A stretch of 64,000 bases of DNA from Larimichthys crocea (Eukaryota; Chordata; Actinopteri; Sciaenidae). Numbering within the stretch: the first letter of the stretch is position 1; every line of letters begins with the position of its first letter. This document shows positions 1 through 13,974 of the stretch, piece after piece. The stretch spans positions 19,826,248 through 19,890,247 of the forward strand of contig NC_040032.1 in assembly GCF_000972845.2 (NCBI RefSeq). The letters run 5' to 3'. The translations under genes and the position numbers were made by a program. The notes beneath the pieces were generated by a model. That model had not been told where the DNA came from. It saw only the letters and a list, made by a program, of their open reading frames with translations, and searched no databases.

Positions 1-1894
1 CCAAAGGAAGGAAGGAAGAAAGGCTTTCATGTGTGCTTTTTTGATTTTTTGATGCTGCTTTCCAAAAGTATGTGGGTTCAGCCGATGTCTGTGAAGTTTA
101 TCTTACAGGAATGATTGTGCTTCAGTAAGCTATTAAATATGTTTAGAAATGATGTAATGTAATGCAATACCAAAGAAATGTATACATATACTCTATATAT
201 ATGCATATAGGAGCTAAAAACCTATGCAGCTATAGAAACACAGTAGATATACAACAGTGTTCTTCAGCCCTGTCTTCTGCATTCTGCCACAAGTTCTTGT
301 CTATATCACCTGCTCAGTCCTCCTTTGCAAAACACCATCCCCGACAATCCTCTGCAGAGGCATCTAGCAATCCGTGACAAATCTGGTACTTGTTTTGAGG
401 ATGCAGAAGAAGCAAGATGCAGCAACAGGGCAGGTAAGTTGAGGCTTTTCCTAGAACAAAGAGAACTTTAGCGACAAGTCACCAAAGGCGAACAAATCCA
501 AAAATGAAGCAGGACGAGCAAAACGCATTTCTTAAGCTGCTTTGTTCAGTGTTGTCAAATTTTTACCACCCATAAACAACTATGGAACTTTATTTTTTTA
601 TGTCTTTGTTCCTTTGGGTCCTAAAAACAAACAAAAATATTTGTGTTTGGCGATCTCTTTTTTGAATATAATCTGAAGTACAGTCTTTGTGAAACTAGGT
701 CAGACTTGCTTATCTGTGTGGTACACCACCAGAACAACAGTTACTGTGTTTTAATTCAATGAAAATAAGCCCAAAAAGTTGAAGTTTAGTATAGTTTTTA
801 CATATTCCTTTTATCCTTAATTTATCCTTAATTAACTTTCTGGGTATTCATTGACACCATTCTGTTCAGTAAAAAAAACAAAAAACAAAAAAGGAGTAAT
901 AAATGATATAATTAGCAGTGAAAACATGCCCAGACTGATTTACTGATCTACCTGCTAACTTTCTGGAAGGAAGCCACCTGAATATATTTGATTCTCAAAA
1001 CCAAAGTGCACCCTGGGAATCTTTTTTGGCCTAACATACATCAACAGCATGCTGGAGATGGCTCAATCAGATTGAGCTAATTAAAACTAATTTTATAAGA
1101 CACCTCTAAATGTCCAAGTTCTTCTTATATATATTTGACAAAACCTCACATTTCTATAAACATCTTCTTCTTCACAGTTTGCTCACTGACGTCGCCGTAT
1201 CGATCTTTTCTTCATCTGGTGGATGGTCCGTCATCAGCGCTTCACCTTTCCCACCCACCTCCAGGCACAATGACTATTATCAGAACCCTGCTAGCATTTA
1301 CACACAAGTTCACATGATTAATCCCACACCATGCTCAGAAGTGATCGCACCCCCAGTTGATGAACAATTCTGTTCCTAAGCAACTGATCCTCTCAGTTCT
1401 CTGTGTGGGGTTTGCATGTTCTCTGTGTGTCTGCGTGGGATTCCTTCAGGCGCTTCACTTTCCTCCCACAAACCACAGACATGCGGCTCAGATGGAGTGA
1501 ACATTTAAAATTACCCCTACGAGTGCGAGTAGGTGGTCTGATGGAATGGGTGCATTAGTATGGGTGTGTATGTGAGATGCTCAATCCCTCTGTGGCTGCT
1601 GTAAATATGGAAATAAAGGGTGGATGTACACTCAAAGGTCTCCTGTCGCATTTTATAATTACCTCTCCAGTTTTCATGCATCTGTTTATCAGAGGGAAAG
1701 AGTTTTTCCAACTCTCCAAAAAAAGGAGGCTGTAGTAGTTCATTACAATTCACAAAAAACACCTTCCTATGCAAATACAAGGTTTTCCTCTGTATAGCAC
1801 AACAGAACTGGCTCAAAATTTAAATGATTAATCCCTTAGGGAGCAGGCCTTTGCTCAGTAAATTCCATCATAATCTGACAGTTATATATTGATA

Positions 1895-1985
1895 TTTCTT
1901 TGGTTGATATTTGAGCAAATGGTAGCACTGGTAGAAAGGTCAGGGTCACCAGTATAATTAGGAATCATCCTCTCGGGAACATTTC
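1895..1985 (-). repeat. Reverse-orientation fragment of an old teleost dispersed repeat
   Basis: Read on the minus strand, this matches the order of words in the repeat at 23031-23175: a GAGGATGATTCCTAAT-like word, then a GTGACC...CCTTTC-like stretch, then a word ending in TGCTACCATTTGCTC. The two copies are strongly diverged, so this is an old insertion. I know the pattern from other fish genomes but cannot name the family. Confidence 0.5.
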
Positions 1986-2540
1986 AGGGACGTGCTGCTT
2001 TGTACTCTTTGGCTGAAGACCCCCATCATTATGTCACTGGTATTATTGCAGTTGATCTTCTGCTTCTTTTGTCTTGTCTCAGACTTGTCCGTGCAAATCT
2101 TCACTGGATCATGAGGAGTGATGTTTGTTTCTCCCAATAACTCAGTCGAGGAGAGTTTTTTCCTCTAAACCTTCAGCAGTTTGTGTGCTTGCCTGAAACT
2201 AAGCTTATATGCTGTTTGTGTTCAGTTATGAAGTCAGTGTGCTGTAACCTCTTAGCCTTAATCCCTTGTAATGTAAATTATTACTGCTGTCATTCCTGAT
2301 TCTGTAATTCAAGTTTTCATTTTCAGTCCACAGTGCTGTACCGTACAAACTAATTTTGCTTCATGGTAAGACCAAGGGTACAAAAGAATCCTAGTTAGCA
2401 ATGCACAAGTGAGGAATCAGGGACTACTACTACTACTGATAAATTTATATAGTAGCTGATAACTCTAATAAGTCACTGAAAACAGATATTTTACTGCCAC
2501 TGAGCGGCACAATTCTTTTTTTATTAATTCACTTTTTCAA

Positions 2541-2710
2541 ATGGTAAATGAACTGCATTTATATAGCACTTTAATACTTTATTGGACAAAGAGCTTTACA
2601 AGTTTGCTTTCATTCATCCATTCACACACCAACGGTGGCAGCGCTGCCATGCAAGGCGCTGGCACTGCTCATCAGAAGCAACTTATGCCATGACTTGCTC
2701 AATATCCTAG
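2541..2710 (+). repeat. Teleost dispersed repeat fragment
   Basis: Contains the characteristic series CTGCATTTATATAGCAC, then CATTCATCCATTCACACACC, then GCTGCCATGCAAGGC and CTGCTCATCAGAAGCAA. I recognise this order from an abundant teleost repeat. No open frame. Family name not assigned. Confidence 0.65.
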
Positions 2711-5062
2711 ATCTACATCTAAGAACAACACTGAAAGCCTCATTTCATTCCTGGATGACTTCTATAAGACTTGTGCCAAGTGAGGAAATACATAGGACAT
2801 AAGGAACTGGCAGCTAAATGTAGAAGACAGAGTTAACTGCTATTGTATTTATATATTATGTAGCTACATTTATTACAGTACTTGAGTAATATACAAGTTT
2901 ATTGAAGCATGATATTATAGTATTTCTGATTCATTTCTGTAACATATTGTGTACTGTGGTGTAGAACAATCAATTCAGTAATGAGGTGTCATTTATTTTA
3001 TTGTAATTGGATCTTGGTTTATGATCCATAATATAATACATTATAATACATATTCAGGAAATACTCAGCAGTTAATCAGTTATCTGATTGTTTCCGACTT
3101 GCTCTGTAACTACTGGGATTTTATGTACCTCTTTGTTCTGTTTCCGATTTCATTACATTACAAAAGGCGTGTGAAGGTTAAAGACACAAATTATAAACAA
3201 TAAAAATGTTTTCTGTATTCTGCACTGTGTCAGTATGTGTCGATACATCAAAGACAAATCTATTTATTTATTTGCCCTGCAGAGAATGGCGGGTGTCATA
3301 GAGAAGAAACAAATTTGTGCTCACGGATGAATTATTCATGCTCTCATTTTTGTAATTGAACCACTGCCTATTAAAATGTCTGGGCATGTGCCTGCCAACC
3401 AGCATGACAGTCTGGCCAATAGGAGGAATCTGGTGCTTTTGACCCAAGTGTAGGACAGACAGACTGACAGATGGAGGGAGCTGCTCTTGGGAGAAGGTTA
3501 AAGCCAGAACGGCTCATTCTGGATGTCCGCTGACTATCCCCTCTTGTTCCCTCTTTTAATGGTCAGTGACGAGATGACATTCCCTGTTTCTCCTGTTGTT
3601 GACATTCCTTCCTTGTTGTCTCAAAGCCTGGAGGCTTTAGTGTTTGTTAAGCTGCAGAGCATCCCTTCCTCTTTCCCTCTCTCCACTATCAATTATATTA
3701 ACAGCAGCCTGAAGCGTCCTCCTAGCATGTTGCTCCATTTTGTGACAGGAAACCTTTCTGCTGTTACTTTATGGCCTCCTAGTACATTATTGCACTGCAC
3801 TGGTAATAGAGCTTACTCTCTATTCTACTCCAGGCTTTGCCCTGCTATCCAATTTGTCTTTCCAACACTAGACATTTTCTAGTGACAATGAAGTATTTTT
3901 ATGGCCGTGCTGATGTCATCACATTTCTGTTTGTCCCTCATCTCCTGGGGCACAGCTTACAGGAAAATGAATTATACAACACAATGGACAGGATGGATTT
4001 TCTGCAGGCAACTTGAGGCCAATTTGCCCCGACATGACTTGGCCGATGTTTCTTGCTAGCTATACAACTGGAGATGACTTGCCAGTATCCTTTAACAATT
4101 GTGTTTTCCTGCTTTCTTCCACTCATGTTAATTATGTATTACCACTAAGAAGCTGCTGGAGTCATGTGGTATGTCAAGTATACCCTTGATTGGCACAAGG
4201 GCCAAAAATAGCACATCAAGCAATCCTACGCTAATTGTTTGTCATATTCAAGGACCCATGCATTGTTTAACCACACAATCCACTGGAGAGTCTTAAATCA
4301 TTCATTGATTTAAGTGAGCAGCAGCTCAGGCAGAAGTACATTGGACAGGCAGTACTCATGCATTCAGCCCGGAGCTTTGAGCTTCCCACAGGGATTGTGG
4401 AGGGCGACTGGTGTTGCACTTCTCTGTGTGTTTCAACTGAAGGTGTTTCTGTGCATTTCAAATATGTAGTCAGATCTTGTTTGTTGACATTTTTAGCTGA
4501 GGGAAAGTGATGCTTACTGGATATGTTCACATTTTACAAAGATTTCTTCTGCTCGTGCTGAACTTGGAAAGAGGGCGTTTAGATATTGCACTCTCAGGCT
4601 GAAATGTTTTAAAATCAAATATATGATTTATTTGAATGCTTTTGAATCTGAAGACTGAATCACTGGGGTGTCGTCGTTAATGTTGTTGAATTCATGGATT
4701 GTAATGTACTTAATATTGTCTGTGTGTCTGTTTTAATTTCCTGCCTTTCTTGTTTTTAATCTCAGTGGGACTCTTCCTGGTTGGGTCCGCCGATTTTTGT
4801 CATAATAACTGACAATTTTTGGTGAGAATTAAAAAAATATAACAAAAATGATATTGAGTAAACTGCAAGCATTAATATGCAACAATAAGCTACTTTTACA
4901 AAAACTACTACTATTTATATATTATTTATAAATTATTCCATTATGCATTAACTTTGTATCAATAATAAACACATATAGGCTTATAACCCAGTATATAAAT
5001 AGGTTAATAATGTCAAATAAAAGGTCAATAAAGTAAATTGTTAAGTTAATATAGGCCAGGCC

Positions 5063-5136
<74 letters not shown>
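5063..5136 (+). repeat. (ATAG)n microsatellite
   Basis: An uninterrupted run of the tetranucleotide ATAG over about 74 bp, ending about 140 bp upstream of the PSMG1 start codon and just 5' of the GC-rich promoter stretch. A likely length-variable locus. Confidence 0.95.
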
Positions 5137-5169
5137 TGATTCAGGATTCAGGTTTTGGGCGCTTTTATT

Positions 5170-5274
5170 TTGAAAACGTGTGTCTGCCGGAAGTGACGGG
5201 GGGCGTGTGTCATGGTCGCCGGTTGCTGAATCTCTATAGCTGAACTTTCGTTTTATTCTTCAAACCTCGTGCTC
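5170..5274 (+). promoter_or_regulatory. Probable PSMG1 promoter and 5' UTR
   Basis: The sequence turns GC- and CpG-rich directly in front of the PSMG1 ATG after kilobases of AT-rich DNA. A good ETS/GABP-type site, CCGGAAGTG, lies at 5187-5195, about 80 bp upstream of the ATG. No TATA box is seen. This is the usual make-up of a housekeeping promoter, which fits a proteasome assembly factor. The transcription start cannot be placed from sequence alone. Confidence 0.5.
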
Positions 5275-8200
5275 ATGGCGACGTTTTTCGGTGAGGTTTT
5301 GTCCGTGTGTTCTCGGGCCGTGGAGGAAGACGACGAGGACCTGCTGGAAGAAAACGAAGAAGACGAACAAATCCGAAGAGAGCTGGAGGAAAAGAGGTGA
5401 ATGACGTTAGCCGGCTAGCACAGAGACAGGAAGTGGTAGCAGAAAGCATGGGCACGTTAGATTAAGTTAATCAGTTAATTACATCCAGTGATGTGAACTG
5501 GTCAAAATTAAGATTTTAGACCTAAAATAGTGCGTGGTCCTCCGGTTTGTTTGCATTTTGCACCGCATGCTACAACGTGACATCTGCTCTAGGCCAGCTA
5601 ACATGACACATGAAATCTCGGTAACACCCTCTGTCCTCAGCACTTATAATCACCATGGTAACATGTAATGACACATTATAACAACACTGTGTTTCACTAG
5701 TTTGTGTAGCACTTCATAATGTAGTTGTAAGTAACTAATGTAAATGATTTTCTGAACTCTTAAAGGTCCAGCGTGTTCAACTTGGCTGCATCAAGTGGTC
5801 GCTGCGTTGCAGCCTCCTCACATCACTCTCACCTTCCTCGTGTAAAGGAGAAACTTTATGACTTTATTCATCCTTGAAGGGAAACTAGGTCGTCATAGCA
5901 GTCCGGTTAATTTAAAATAATAAAATACAATGGAATAAAAATACTGAGGTAGAAGAAATAAAAATAAAAACACAGAATGGGACAAGGACACTTAAAAAAC
6001 ACAAGACAAATAGTCAGTGTTTAGTTTAGTGTCCAAACTTGTTTCAAAGGGGCCCGGGGGCCAATACTAACATTTTAAAAATGAAAAAATTACCAATAAA
6101 AGTTACATACAAATGCACTTAAATGACAATGTAACCAAATCTAAGCCAATCAGCAAGAACAAATCTAAAAACCAGTTCTTCCCTTTCTTTCATGTCTGAA
6201 GAATAAATTGTACTGAACACGTTAAACTTACGTGAAGTTGATACAAATCTGAACCTTATGTTCATTTTAAACATGACTTAATATGAGTAATGCAAAGTCT
6301 GTTAACATCTAAGTTTAAAACGTGTCACTCTTGCTCTTGTCTTTAACAAGATCATTGAGAACGTAATATTCTGTCTCACATCTACAGTTGTGTCCTTAGA
6401 AATTAACATTTAGCACATCAAATGCTTTATGTCAACCAAAAAAAGCCAAATCTTCCAGGCATACAGTATCTGACGATCCTAGCAGGCCATAAATAATACA
6501 TTGACATGATTGGCTCCTGGGCCGTACTTTGGACATGCCTGACTTAGACAGACTTTATTGTCATTCAGCTGTACATTCACATAAAACAGACGACAAGGTA
6601 AATAACAGTATAAATATAAAGTATATAAAATATAAAATAGAATAAATTACAGAGAGAAAAAGAGAAACAGGATTAATTGCGACTTTTTACAGAAGTGTAG
6701 CAGCATGGATGTACTGTACGATGAAACAGACAAATATAAATAGAGTTTCCAGTATTAGTGCAACGTGGCTAGTGTCGTGTGTGTGTGAAGAGGACCTGTT
6801 CCCACTTTACATGTAAAAGGGAAATTTTTAAGTAACAAATACAAAAATATTCTTCATTTTCGGGGATTATACATGCATGAAACACAGTTATGAATATTAT
6901 ATTTTATGTCTGCATCTACCGCATATCTGTCAACTTTTACAATGTCTGCTATAAAGATCTAAAAATGAATACATTATAGTACAATTAATGATATTAAAAC
7001 TGTTTCCCAGAGGTGCTGATTCAGTTGTATGATCAGTCTGGAGTCTGCTGTTGACTGACAGGTCTTTCTTTTATTCTGTCCACTTTTATTAATAAGGGTA
7101 GGCTAAATAAGAAAAAACACCTAATGCAGCACAGTGCAACAGCAACACAAGTTTCAGTTTCACCTTGAGATCACCATCATCGGTGGTGGATATTTCCAAA
7201 CCGTGTTACAAATGAGTTAACACATCTGAGAGATTAGGAGAGTACCTGGACGCATGGCACCTCCAGCTTTGACTTCAGCTGTCAGTAATATATAGTATAG
7301 TGTAAAAAGTATATTTCCATCTGAATATAGTGGAATAGAAGTACAAAGCAGCATGAAACGAAGAGAGTCAACTAAAAATGTTCCTAAGTACTTCAGCAAA
7401 TGTACTCCACTTGTTGATGACAGGGGAGAGTCGTCTGGTTAATTTGGCCATATGGACTGGAGATGATTAAAACTTGTGTTAATAATAGAGTGAAATAAAG
7501 TAAGCGAGGACATCTTGAAAAATAAGCTCACAAGCTTTCCTGTCCTTCCTGTTGGCACGTATATACCAGATGGCATTTAATAAAAAGCTTCAAATGTTTA
7601 GCGCCTTCTCCTTCTCTAACCATCACTCTTCATCAGGGAGGTTCATCTGCACTGGAGTCCTGAAGTCTCCGACTCGCTGAAGTCCGGAAGCAAGTTGCAG
7701 TGTTCAGACTTCATCCTCGCTGTGGGACACAACGCTGCCAGTAAGTAGCTGCCAGCAGCTTCCTCTCCCGTGTGCTAAAACCTTTGATAAGTCCTACTTA
7801 CAGCTTACCCAATGTTATGACAGACCAAATGAGACTTAAATGATCCCTGTGAGGAAATTTGAAGACAAAGTAGTCCATGAACATTTGCTCTTTATTAACT
7901 CAGCTTTTAAAGAACTACAACTTTTTTTTTCATTGAAGAGGAAAATGTAAAATAATCTCTAGATTGATGAGAGCCACATATCTTACACTACATTACTGTT
8001 TCTCTCTTCTCTCTTGTCCACCAATGTTCTCTTCTTATGTCATCTTTCTGTTTTTTTAGCTGTAATATTTGCTGTGAAAAGCAGCTAACCCCTCATCGTG
8101 TTGGGCTTGTGGGAAATGAAGGCTTCTAAAACAGAAATGTTGAATAAACAACAGTAGTCACTTTTAATTTTAATTTACCATTCTTGTCTACACAAATGGA

Positions 8201-11200
8201 GCAAACCACACAACATACTGTTATGTAGTATGAGTGTGTATGTATGTATTTTTGTTCACAAATGTCAGTATGATTTGTATGTCTGCCTCACAGTTTAACT
8301 CATATTCGTATATGAGTATATACATTACATCATATACATTAGTATAACTCAGTCCCGCTAGCTGTTTTCCCCTGCTTACGCTCTTTATGCTAAGCTAGGC
8401 TAACCATGGCTTCATACACCTTGACATAAGACTCACTGATATTTGCCAAAATGTTGGATTACACCTAAAAGCTGTTAAACTATTACCTGTGTATTAATTT
8501 GTCTTGTGTGAAACAGTTCATTATGAATGCACTGTTGGTGTTTGTGTTCAGGTTTGTTGATGTACAGTAATTACAGACCTTTCTCACAGTAGTGATTATT
8601 AATACTGAGGATGGCTCCACTCCATGCACTTTGTCAATAAACCAGCATCATGTGCAGCTGCAACACCTACACTAAATGTATTGCAGCCAGTTAATGGCAG
8701 CAGGGAGACAACTGCTGATTATTTTCATTTGAGCTTATTGTGCTGAATATTTTCCAAATGAATCAACTAACAGTCTAAAATCTAAACATGGTCAGTTTGC
8801 CGATCAGAAAAGCCGATCTAGTATTCATTAGTTCTTTCAGCTCTAAATGATCGTAGTTACACCTGTCCCAATGTCCACTATACTTATATACACCTAATAA
8901 TGCCACAATAAACAACTGCTGTCACATGTGAGGTGTTGTTGAATGCTGAGTGCGTCTGTCTCCACAGGGTTTCTGTCGGTGCACGTTCTCACCTCTGCAA
9001 ACTGGGACGCAGTGGGACATGCATCAGTGTGGAACGAGAGGAGCCGGGCTGCAACCGGGCAAACCAGTGAGGAGTGTGTTTTCTACAGACAGAAGGACAA
9101 CCCATCTGTGAGTGACAGCCTGAGCAAAATAACGTGTGTGCGTGCGCTATTTGATTAATGCCACAGGAAGCACTTGAGTGTCGTAAGTTCAATAAACATT
9201 CAGTTTAATGTGTGTATATTAACAGCAGATTATAATGGTTGGTTCATTGTCAACCTGCAGCTGAAAAGAATTTAAGGAAAAACTCGGATAAATTAGAGAA
9301 ATATAAGGAAGGCAGATGCTTTCAGTGACAATAGGAATTAATCAGGGAAGCAATAATAGCTTGTTGAAGTCACTTATAAGGCTGCATCAGTTCTTCTGTA
9401 TCTCACGTAGTAAATGCTCACATCATATAATTAAGTAATTGATCTAAAACAGCAGCGTTTGTACCATAATGCATTTCAAAAACAAAACATGAAACCCCGC
9501 CGCAGCTATAAAACTTCAAACTTTATAAAGCCAAGTCGGCCATGACACACAGGATTAAAGAGCCCTGGTAATCCGCCGTCTCTTGTATAAACTGTCAGAA
9601 CAGAGTAATAACGGAGCAGTCTGATTTGTGTAGAGGTGCAAGTGGTTATTTTCTGTCAGCCTGGTGTCGTTTACATGTGATTTAATCAAGATAAACATAG
9701 TGAATGGCTGAAGTTTCAGATTTATCACCCATTTCTGTCCTGCTGCTTTCAAGCTGCAGGGATTTAATGAACTGAAGGAGGACGTTTTCATATATTGTAA
9801 AGCAGCTGTGGACGACACCATATCACCCGTTAATTTATACGTTACTGATCTACTGAATCAACTGATTCCTATCACAGCTTTAAGTTTTATTGCTGATTTA
9901 AATGCATTTATAGGATGGAGAGCACGTTTTTCTAAGTATCTTTCTGGCATTTCTCCCCTGAAGGTCTTGATATGCCAAGTGACTTGCTACGTTGCAGAAG
10001 ACCAGCTTTTTCAGTGGACAGAAAAGGTATGTTTATACTACAAAATCAGCCGAATGACACTGTGATTAAATGATGCTGTTATGCAGAGCAATTTACAGCA
10101 GCTTTACGACCGTCTTCAGCCTGCAAACAGATCGTAGATTTACGACCATGCACAAGTTTATTTTTTCATGAAGCACAACAGTGTAGCACCAGGAGGTTTA
10201 TTGAAATATCTAAGCTAAAACTCAAAGCAGGAACATTCGATTGGAACACGTAGCATTATTGTCTTCTACATAGTTGTTAGTGTCCACAACCTCATTCTTT
10301 GTCATTATATTTACAGTAGTTATTTGTCTACTGGCCCACTCCAAGCATTATTCATCACATTGTTGTGTCTGGGCTTGACTGTGTGTTCCTCTGTCTCTTG
10401 TAGGTTTTCGACTGTCTGCAGCACAGAGAGCTGAATGTGACCGTGCTGTCAGATAGCACTGTGGCAGAGTACAAGACGGCAGACTATGTGAGCTGCAGCT
10501 CCGCCCCCTTCCTGCGCTCTCTTCACAGCGGTGCTTTCACTGGTCAGCCCGTCTGCCAGTCACTGGAGCAACCCAACATAGTCACAGGACTTTCAGCTGC
10601 AGGTACTGCTATCGCATACTTACGAGTTTCTCTAACTCAGGTGTCAAAAATGCACTTTATAATCGGTCAGGTTTTTCTTTTGTCCGCTTTGGAATTTGCA
10701 AACACACAAGACTCGCTTAACATCACCTCTCACTTGTCTGTGAGGCTGCTCTGCATGTTGTGATGTAGTAATGCCTCTTGAGATGTGGAGAAGGGCAACC
10801 TTCATTTTGAAGATGAGACGGGAAGCATTCACATTTAGCCCATCAGAAAGAAAACTATCAATTGTCCACCTCTCTTGAAAACTCTCTGTGCTCCAGGTCG
10901 AGTTCATAAAGGGAAAAGTCGACTTCTGAGTCAACATATCAACAACGTAGCTCACATTTAACTAGATGTTACATTATTGCCTACATCATTTCTAAATGAT
11001 GTTAAAACTGAGTCAGTGACACACATCTGGTAAGTCATCTCTGACAGTGTTTGATATCGGACTGACAGCTCTGCCCTGTGGCTAGCCTCACACAGATGGG
11101 AGCACTTCACAGCTCTGAGGCCTGGATGTCACAATTCAGAGCCTTTTAAGATCAGCGTAATATGATATTATGATGCACCAAAATAATTCTGTGTGTCATC

Positions 11201-13145
11201 ATCACATTTCTCAGCCTTTTTTACCAGCAAAAGTGCCAGTTACCACGTGGGGGTGACCTGATGGTTGTAGTGACAATAGTTGAAGGAAGGCTCAGTAGTC
11301 TACAAACGTCCAGCACATCTAACAGAGACATTACACTGCAGATCTTCTCAGATCTTCAGACTGATCATTCCTGTATGAATTAATGAACCACAATATTACA
11401 GATGTGGGGCAAAAACAGCACAGCCAAATACTGTTACATGGGTGTAAATGAAAGAGCGTACACACTAAAGCATGATTCAGTGTTGTTATGGAATTTACAA
11501 GGTCACGTGTGGGTCTTGAGGTCCTCAGCAGTATTAGTTGTTTGGCTTTGATTGGGAACAGTAGGTGCCAGTCTGTCTCAACACTGTGGTGGCCAGGGTT
11601 GAAGAGACCTATTGCTGCCTTCCTAGACATAATAGATAGCTCGCTGTTGACGTTCTAGTGTCTCCAGAACAGAATATGATGACAATAACACCTCCATGGG
11701 TAAAAACATTCTCTTTGGCTGATTCTGGGCGTATAGTGTTTGTGGTGTTATCTTGGGGTTAAAAGTCTATCCACCAGGATGAGTTGGGCAGAATGTGAGA
11801 CCGACTCAGGCACTTCTGATGAACTTTGAGAGTATCTCTAATTCTCCTTGACCAAGCGTCAATAAATAATACAGCATAAGACATCAGAGGCTCCTGAACA
11901 CTTTCTTCCCTCCTGACCTCACCATTGACCTTTTGGCTTCAGCAGTTTCTCCACAACAAGTGTGATCTTGCCGACTATAAATCCAATTTCAGCTTCACTT
12001 TGATTCTCCACGTTTCCTGTTTTGTCCTTGAGCGGGACACTGAGCCACAAATTGTTCTTGTTCTTGTGTATGTGAGGAAAAACTCTAAGTCTCTTTGTAC
12101 AAGTGCGTCTGCCAACTAAATGAAATGTAGTGCCATTAGGCTCCTCTCCATTCACTGAGCACACACAGTCTTGCATTCTGATTTGGTCGTTTTGGTGCCA
12201 GTGCACTTAAAGACACTGAAAGTCCAAACAAACAAACAATAAAGAAGTTTAGCCTGTAACACTTACACGTCAAAATGTCTCCATCTGATTGATTCATTGT
12301 GTGACCTACCATACTGATGTTTTTACTGTTCCAACAGTGCTGAACCACTGCGAGGTCCACCGCATCGCCGCTGTTGTTTACCAGTGTTACAGTGACGTCA
12401 TTGGTCTTGATTCTGTCACCATGGAGACCTACAAACCTGCACTAACCAAGCTTGGCAAGTCCATACAGGTGAGTTGCTTTTCTTTAGTTGCACCCCATTC
12501 GATGATGTAACAGCAGGCTCTTGTCAGCTGAAGGTTACGGAGTTGCAAAGCTGGACAAGTGTTTTTCCCCCTGCTCTCTTCTCCGGTTTCAGGATAATGT
12601 GAAGATCATGTAGGTTCAAGATATGACTGGTTTTAATTATCGAAATTTTGTTTTTGAGCCTTAGCCACCATTGCAGTGGAGAAGAGACTATTTGGAGGCA
12701 CCTCTACAATTGATTATGTAGCAGCATCCAAAAATCTTACAGGGTGATGAATTGTGAAACAGCCTTTCTCCCTGATGATTCCTGATCATTCCAATGATCT
12801 TTAATATGGTCAAAATAAATTTCTATTGCACTTTTCTGAACAAGGTTCAAAGCACAAAAACTCTATGTAAAATAAAGAATTGGTAGTTAGCCACACAGCA
12901 TATGCTGGGTCTCAACATCCGCTTAAGTTTTCAGAGGATTTGAATGTCAGTCAGCACTGAGGCAGGGAATTAAACGAAGGCTTGTTAAACCTCTGCTAAA
13001 ATGTTTCCCTGTTCTCCTCTTTTTTTTTTAACACTTTATTCGTCTGTCTTTCTCTCCCTCTCTTTAGCTGGACCCATCTCCGAGCACAGATGTCCTCCGC
13101 AAGTTTGTCAGAAACACCAACATTCAGAGTAATCTTTATATCTAA
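5275..13145 (+). CDS. psmg1: Proteasome assembly chaperone 1 (7 coding exons)
   Basis: Exons: 5275-5396, 7637-7740, 8968-9107, 9964-10026, 10404-10602, 12338-12468, 13068-13145. All junctions are GT-AG, phases join without a break, and the product is 278 aa, close to the human length of about 288. It starts MATFFGEVLS with an acidic segment (residues about 17-35), then a globular body containing CYVAEDQ and LEQPNIV and a C-terminus ending IQSNLYI, all matching the known family. In other species PSMG1 (PAC1) pairs with PSMG2 and keeps 20S alpha-ring intermediates on path. The start is the first ATG after the GC-rich 5' region. Intron 1 (2.2 kb) and intron 5 (1.7 kb) hold no other gene that I can see; intron 3 holds a repeated element described separately. 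No lesions. Confidence 0.96.
9364..9930 (+). repeat. Copy A of a duplicated ~500-bp non-coding element
   Basis: Lies in PSMG1 intron 3 and ends about 34 bp before exon 4. It aligns along its length, in the same orientation, with 23708-24250. Shared blocks in the same order include AGC(A/T)GCGTTTG, TAATGCATT, AAACATGAAA, CACAGGATT, CTGGTAATC, CATGTGATTTAAT, CTGTCCTGCT and GGATTTAATG followed by ACTGAAGGAG and GTTTTCAT. No ends resembling terminal inverted repeats and no consistent open frame. Origin unknown. Confidence 0.75.
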
Positions 13146-13218
13146 AAATAGCCATGTTGCACACTAAGCAGTGCAAATTTAATTATATTTTCCTGTCATT
13201 AAAAAACAGTCATTTTTT

Positions 13219-13241
13219 AATAAAACAATTATGAAAATAAA
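13219..13241 (+). promoter_or_regulatory. PSMG1 poly(A) signals
   Basis: Two AATAAA hexamers, at 13219-13224 and 13236-13241, lie 74 and 91 bp after the PSMG1 stop and are followed by a T/G-rich stretch. They imply a 3' UTR of only about 110 bp. Confidence 0.7.
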
Positions 13242-13974
13242 GCGTTTGTTTTGATGTATGTCATTTAATGATTCACTTACATATTATGTTGCCATCAATA
13301 GACCCCCATTGGTTTTCAGAGAGAGGGGAATGATAATGCACATGTAGCATGATACCACTGTAAATCTCTTTTCCCAGTAAAATCACAGCTTAGCACGTTT
13401 TTGTTCGAGTTAATAAACAAGGATATGGAGATTTTAAAAGGATTCAAGAAGACACAAAAATAAAGCTACAGATTTTGACTTGCATATTGCATCATGTTTT
13501 TATATTCTTTTTCATGTCGCACAAACAGCAAGACAATTTTTTAAAACTCTGTTTTGTGACCAAATACCAACAAAACGAGTGACATTCCCAGGCTCTTAGT
13601 CTCTTGTCACATTAAGCCTTTTAGAGTGACCCACATTCAGAAAATCCTGCCTCTGGGCAGCATAAAAATAGAAAGCATTTTATCGGTACACAAACTTTAT
13701 GTTTTATATTTTCATGTTCCTGCTCCCACAGTGCATGCAGTGGTGGTATTGTGGTGACAATGAATCCAGAGTAGGACAGTAAAGCTGAAACAATGCAATG
13801 TGACTTTGAAGAGTCTGCAGAAACGGGTCAGAGCCTGAGAGAATAAAACAATTTGTCTTACCCTGTTCAGCTGACTCTGGGGGGTTTATTCATCTTTTCA
13901 GTCTTCGCTAGTAGTTATTGAAGATTTGCATTTGCTAAAGTTGACCCAACAACTCAGACTCACAAGAAGATAGT

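Larger units (their letters stand above)
1..5062. other. Upstream intergenic stretch, no gene recognised
   Basis: About 5 kb of AT-rich sequence in which I recognise no exon of a known gene on either strand. The longest open frame (3523-3882, +) has no familiar domain and is not flanked by convincing splice sites. The stretch holds two dispersed-repeat fragments, listed separately. It could contain introns or a 3' UTR of an unseen neighbour; nothing in the sequence decides this. Confidence 0.5.

Noticed and set aside
162..430. Possible exon ending at a GTAAGT donor near 430
   Set aside because: Neither open frame resembles a known protein, and no acceptor or partner exon could be found.
3523..3882. 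A 119-codon open frame (+) in the upstream region
   Set aside because: No recognised domain, no matching splice structure and ordinary composition. An open frame of this length is expected by chance in 64 kb.
5836..6830. Possible LINE/SINE tails in reverse orientation within PSMG1 intron 1
   Set aside because: Words such as GACAGACTTTATTGTCATTC look familiar from fish repeats, but I could not define ends or a family well enough to list them.
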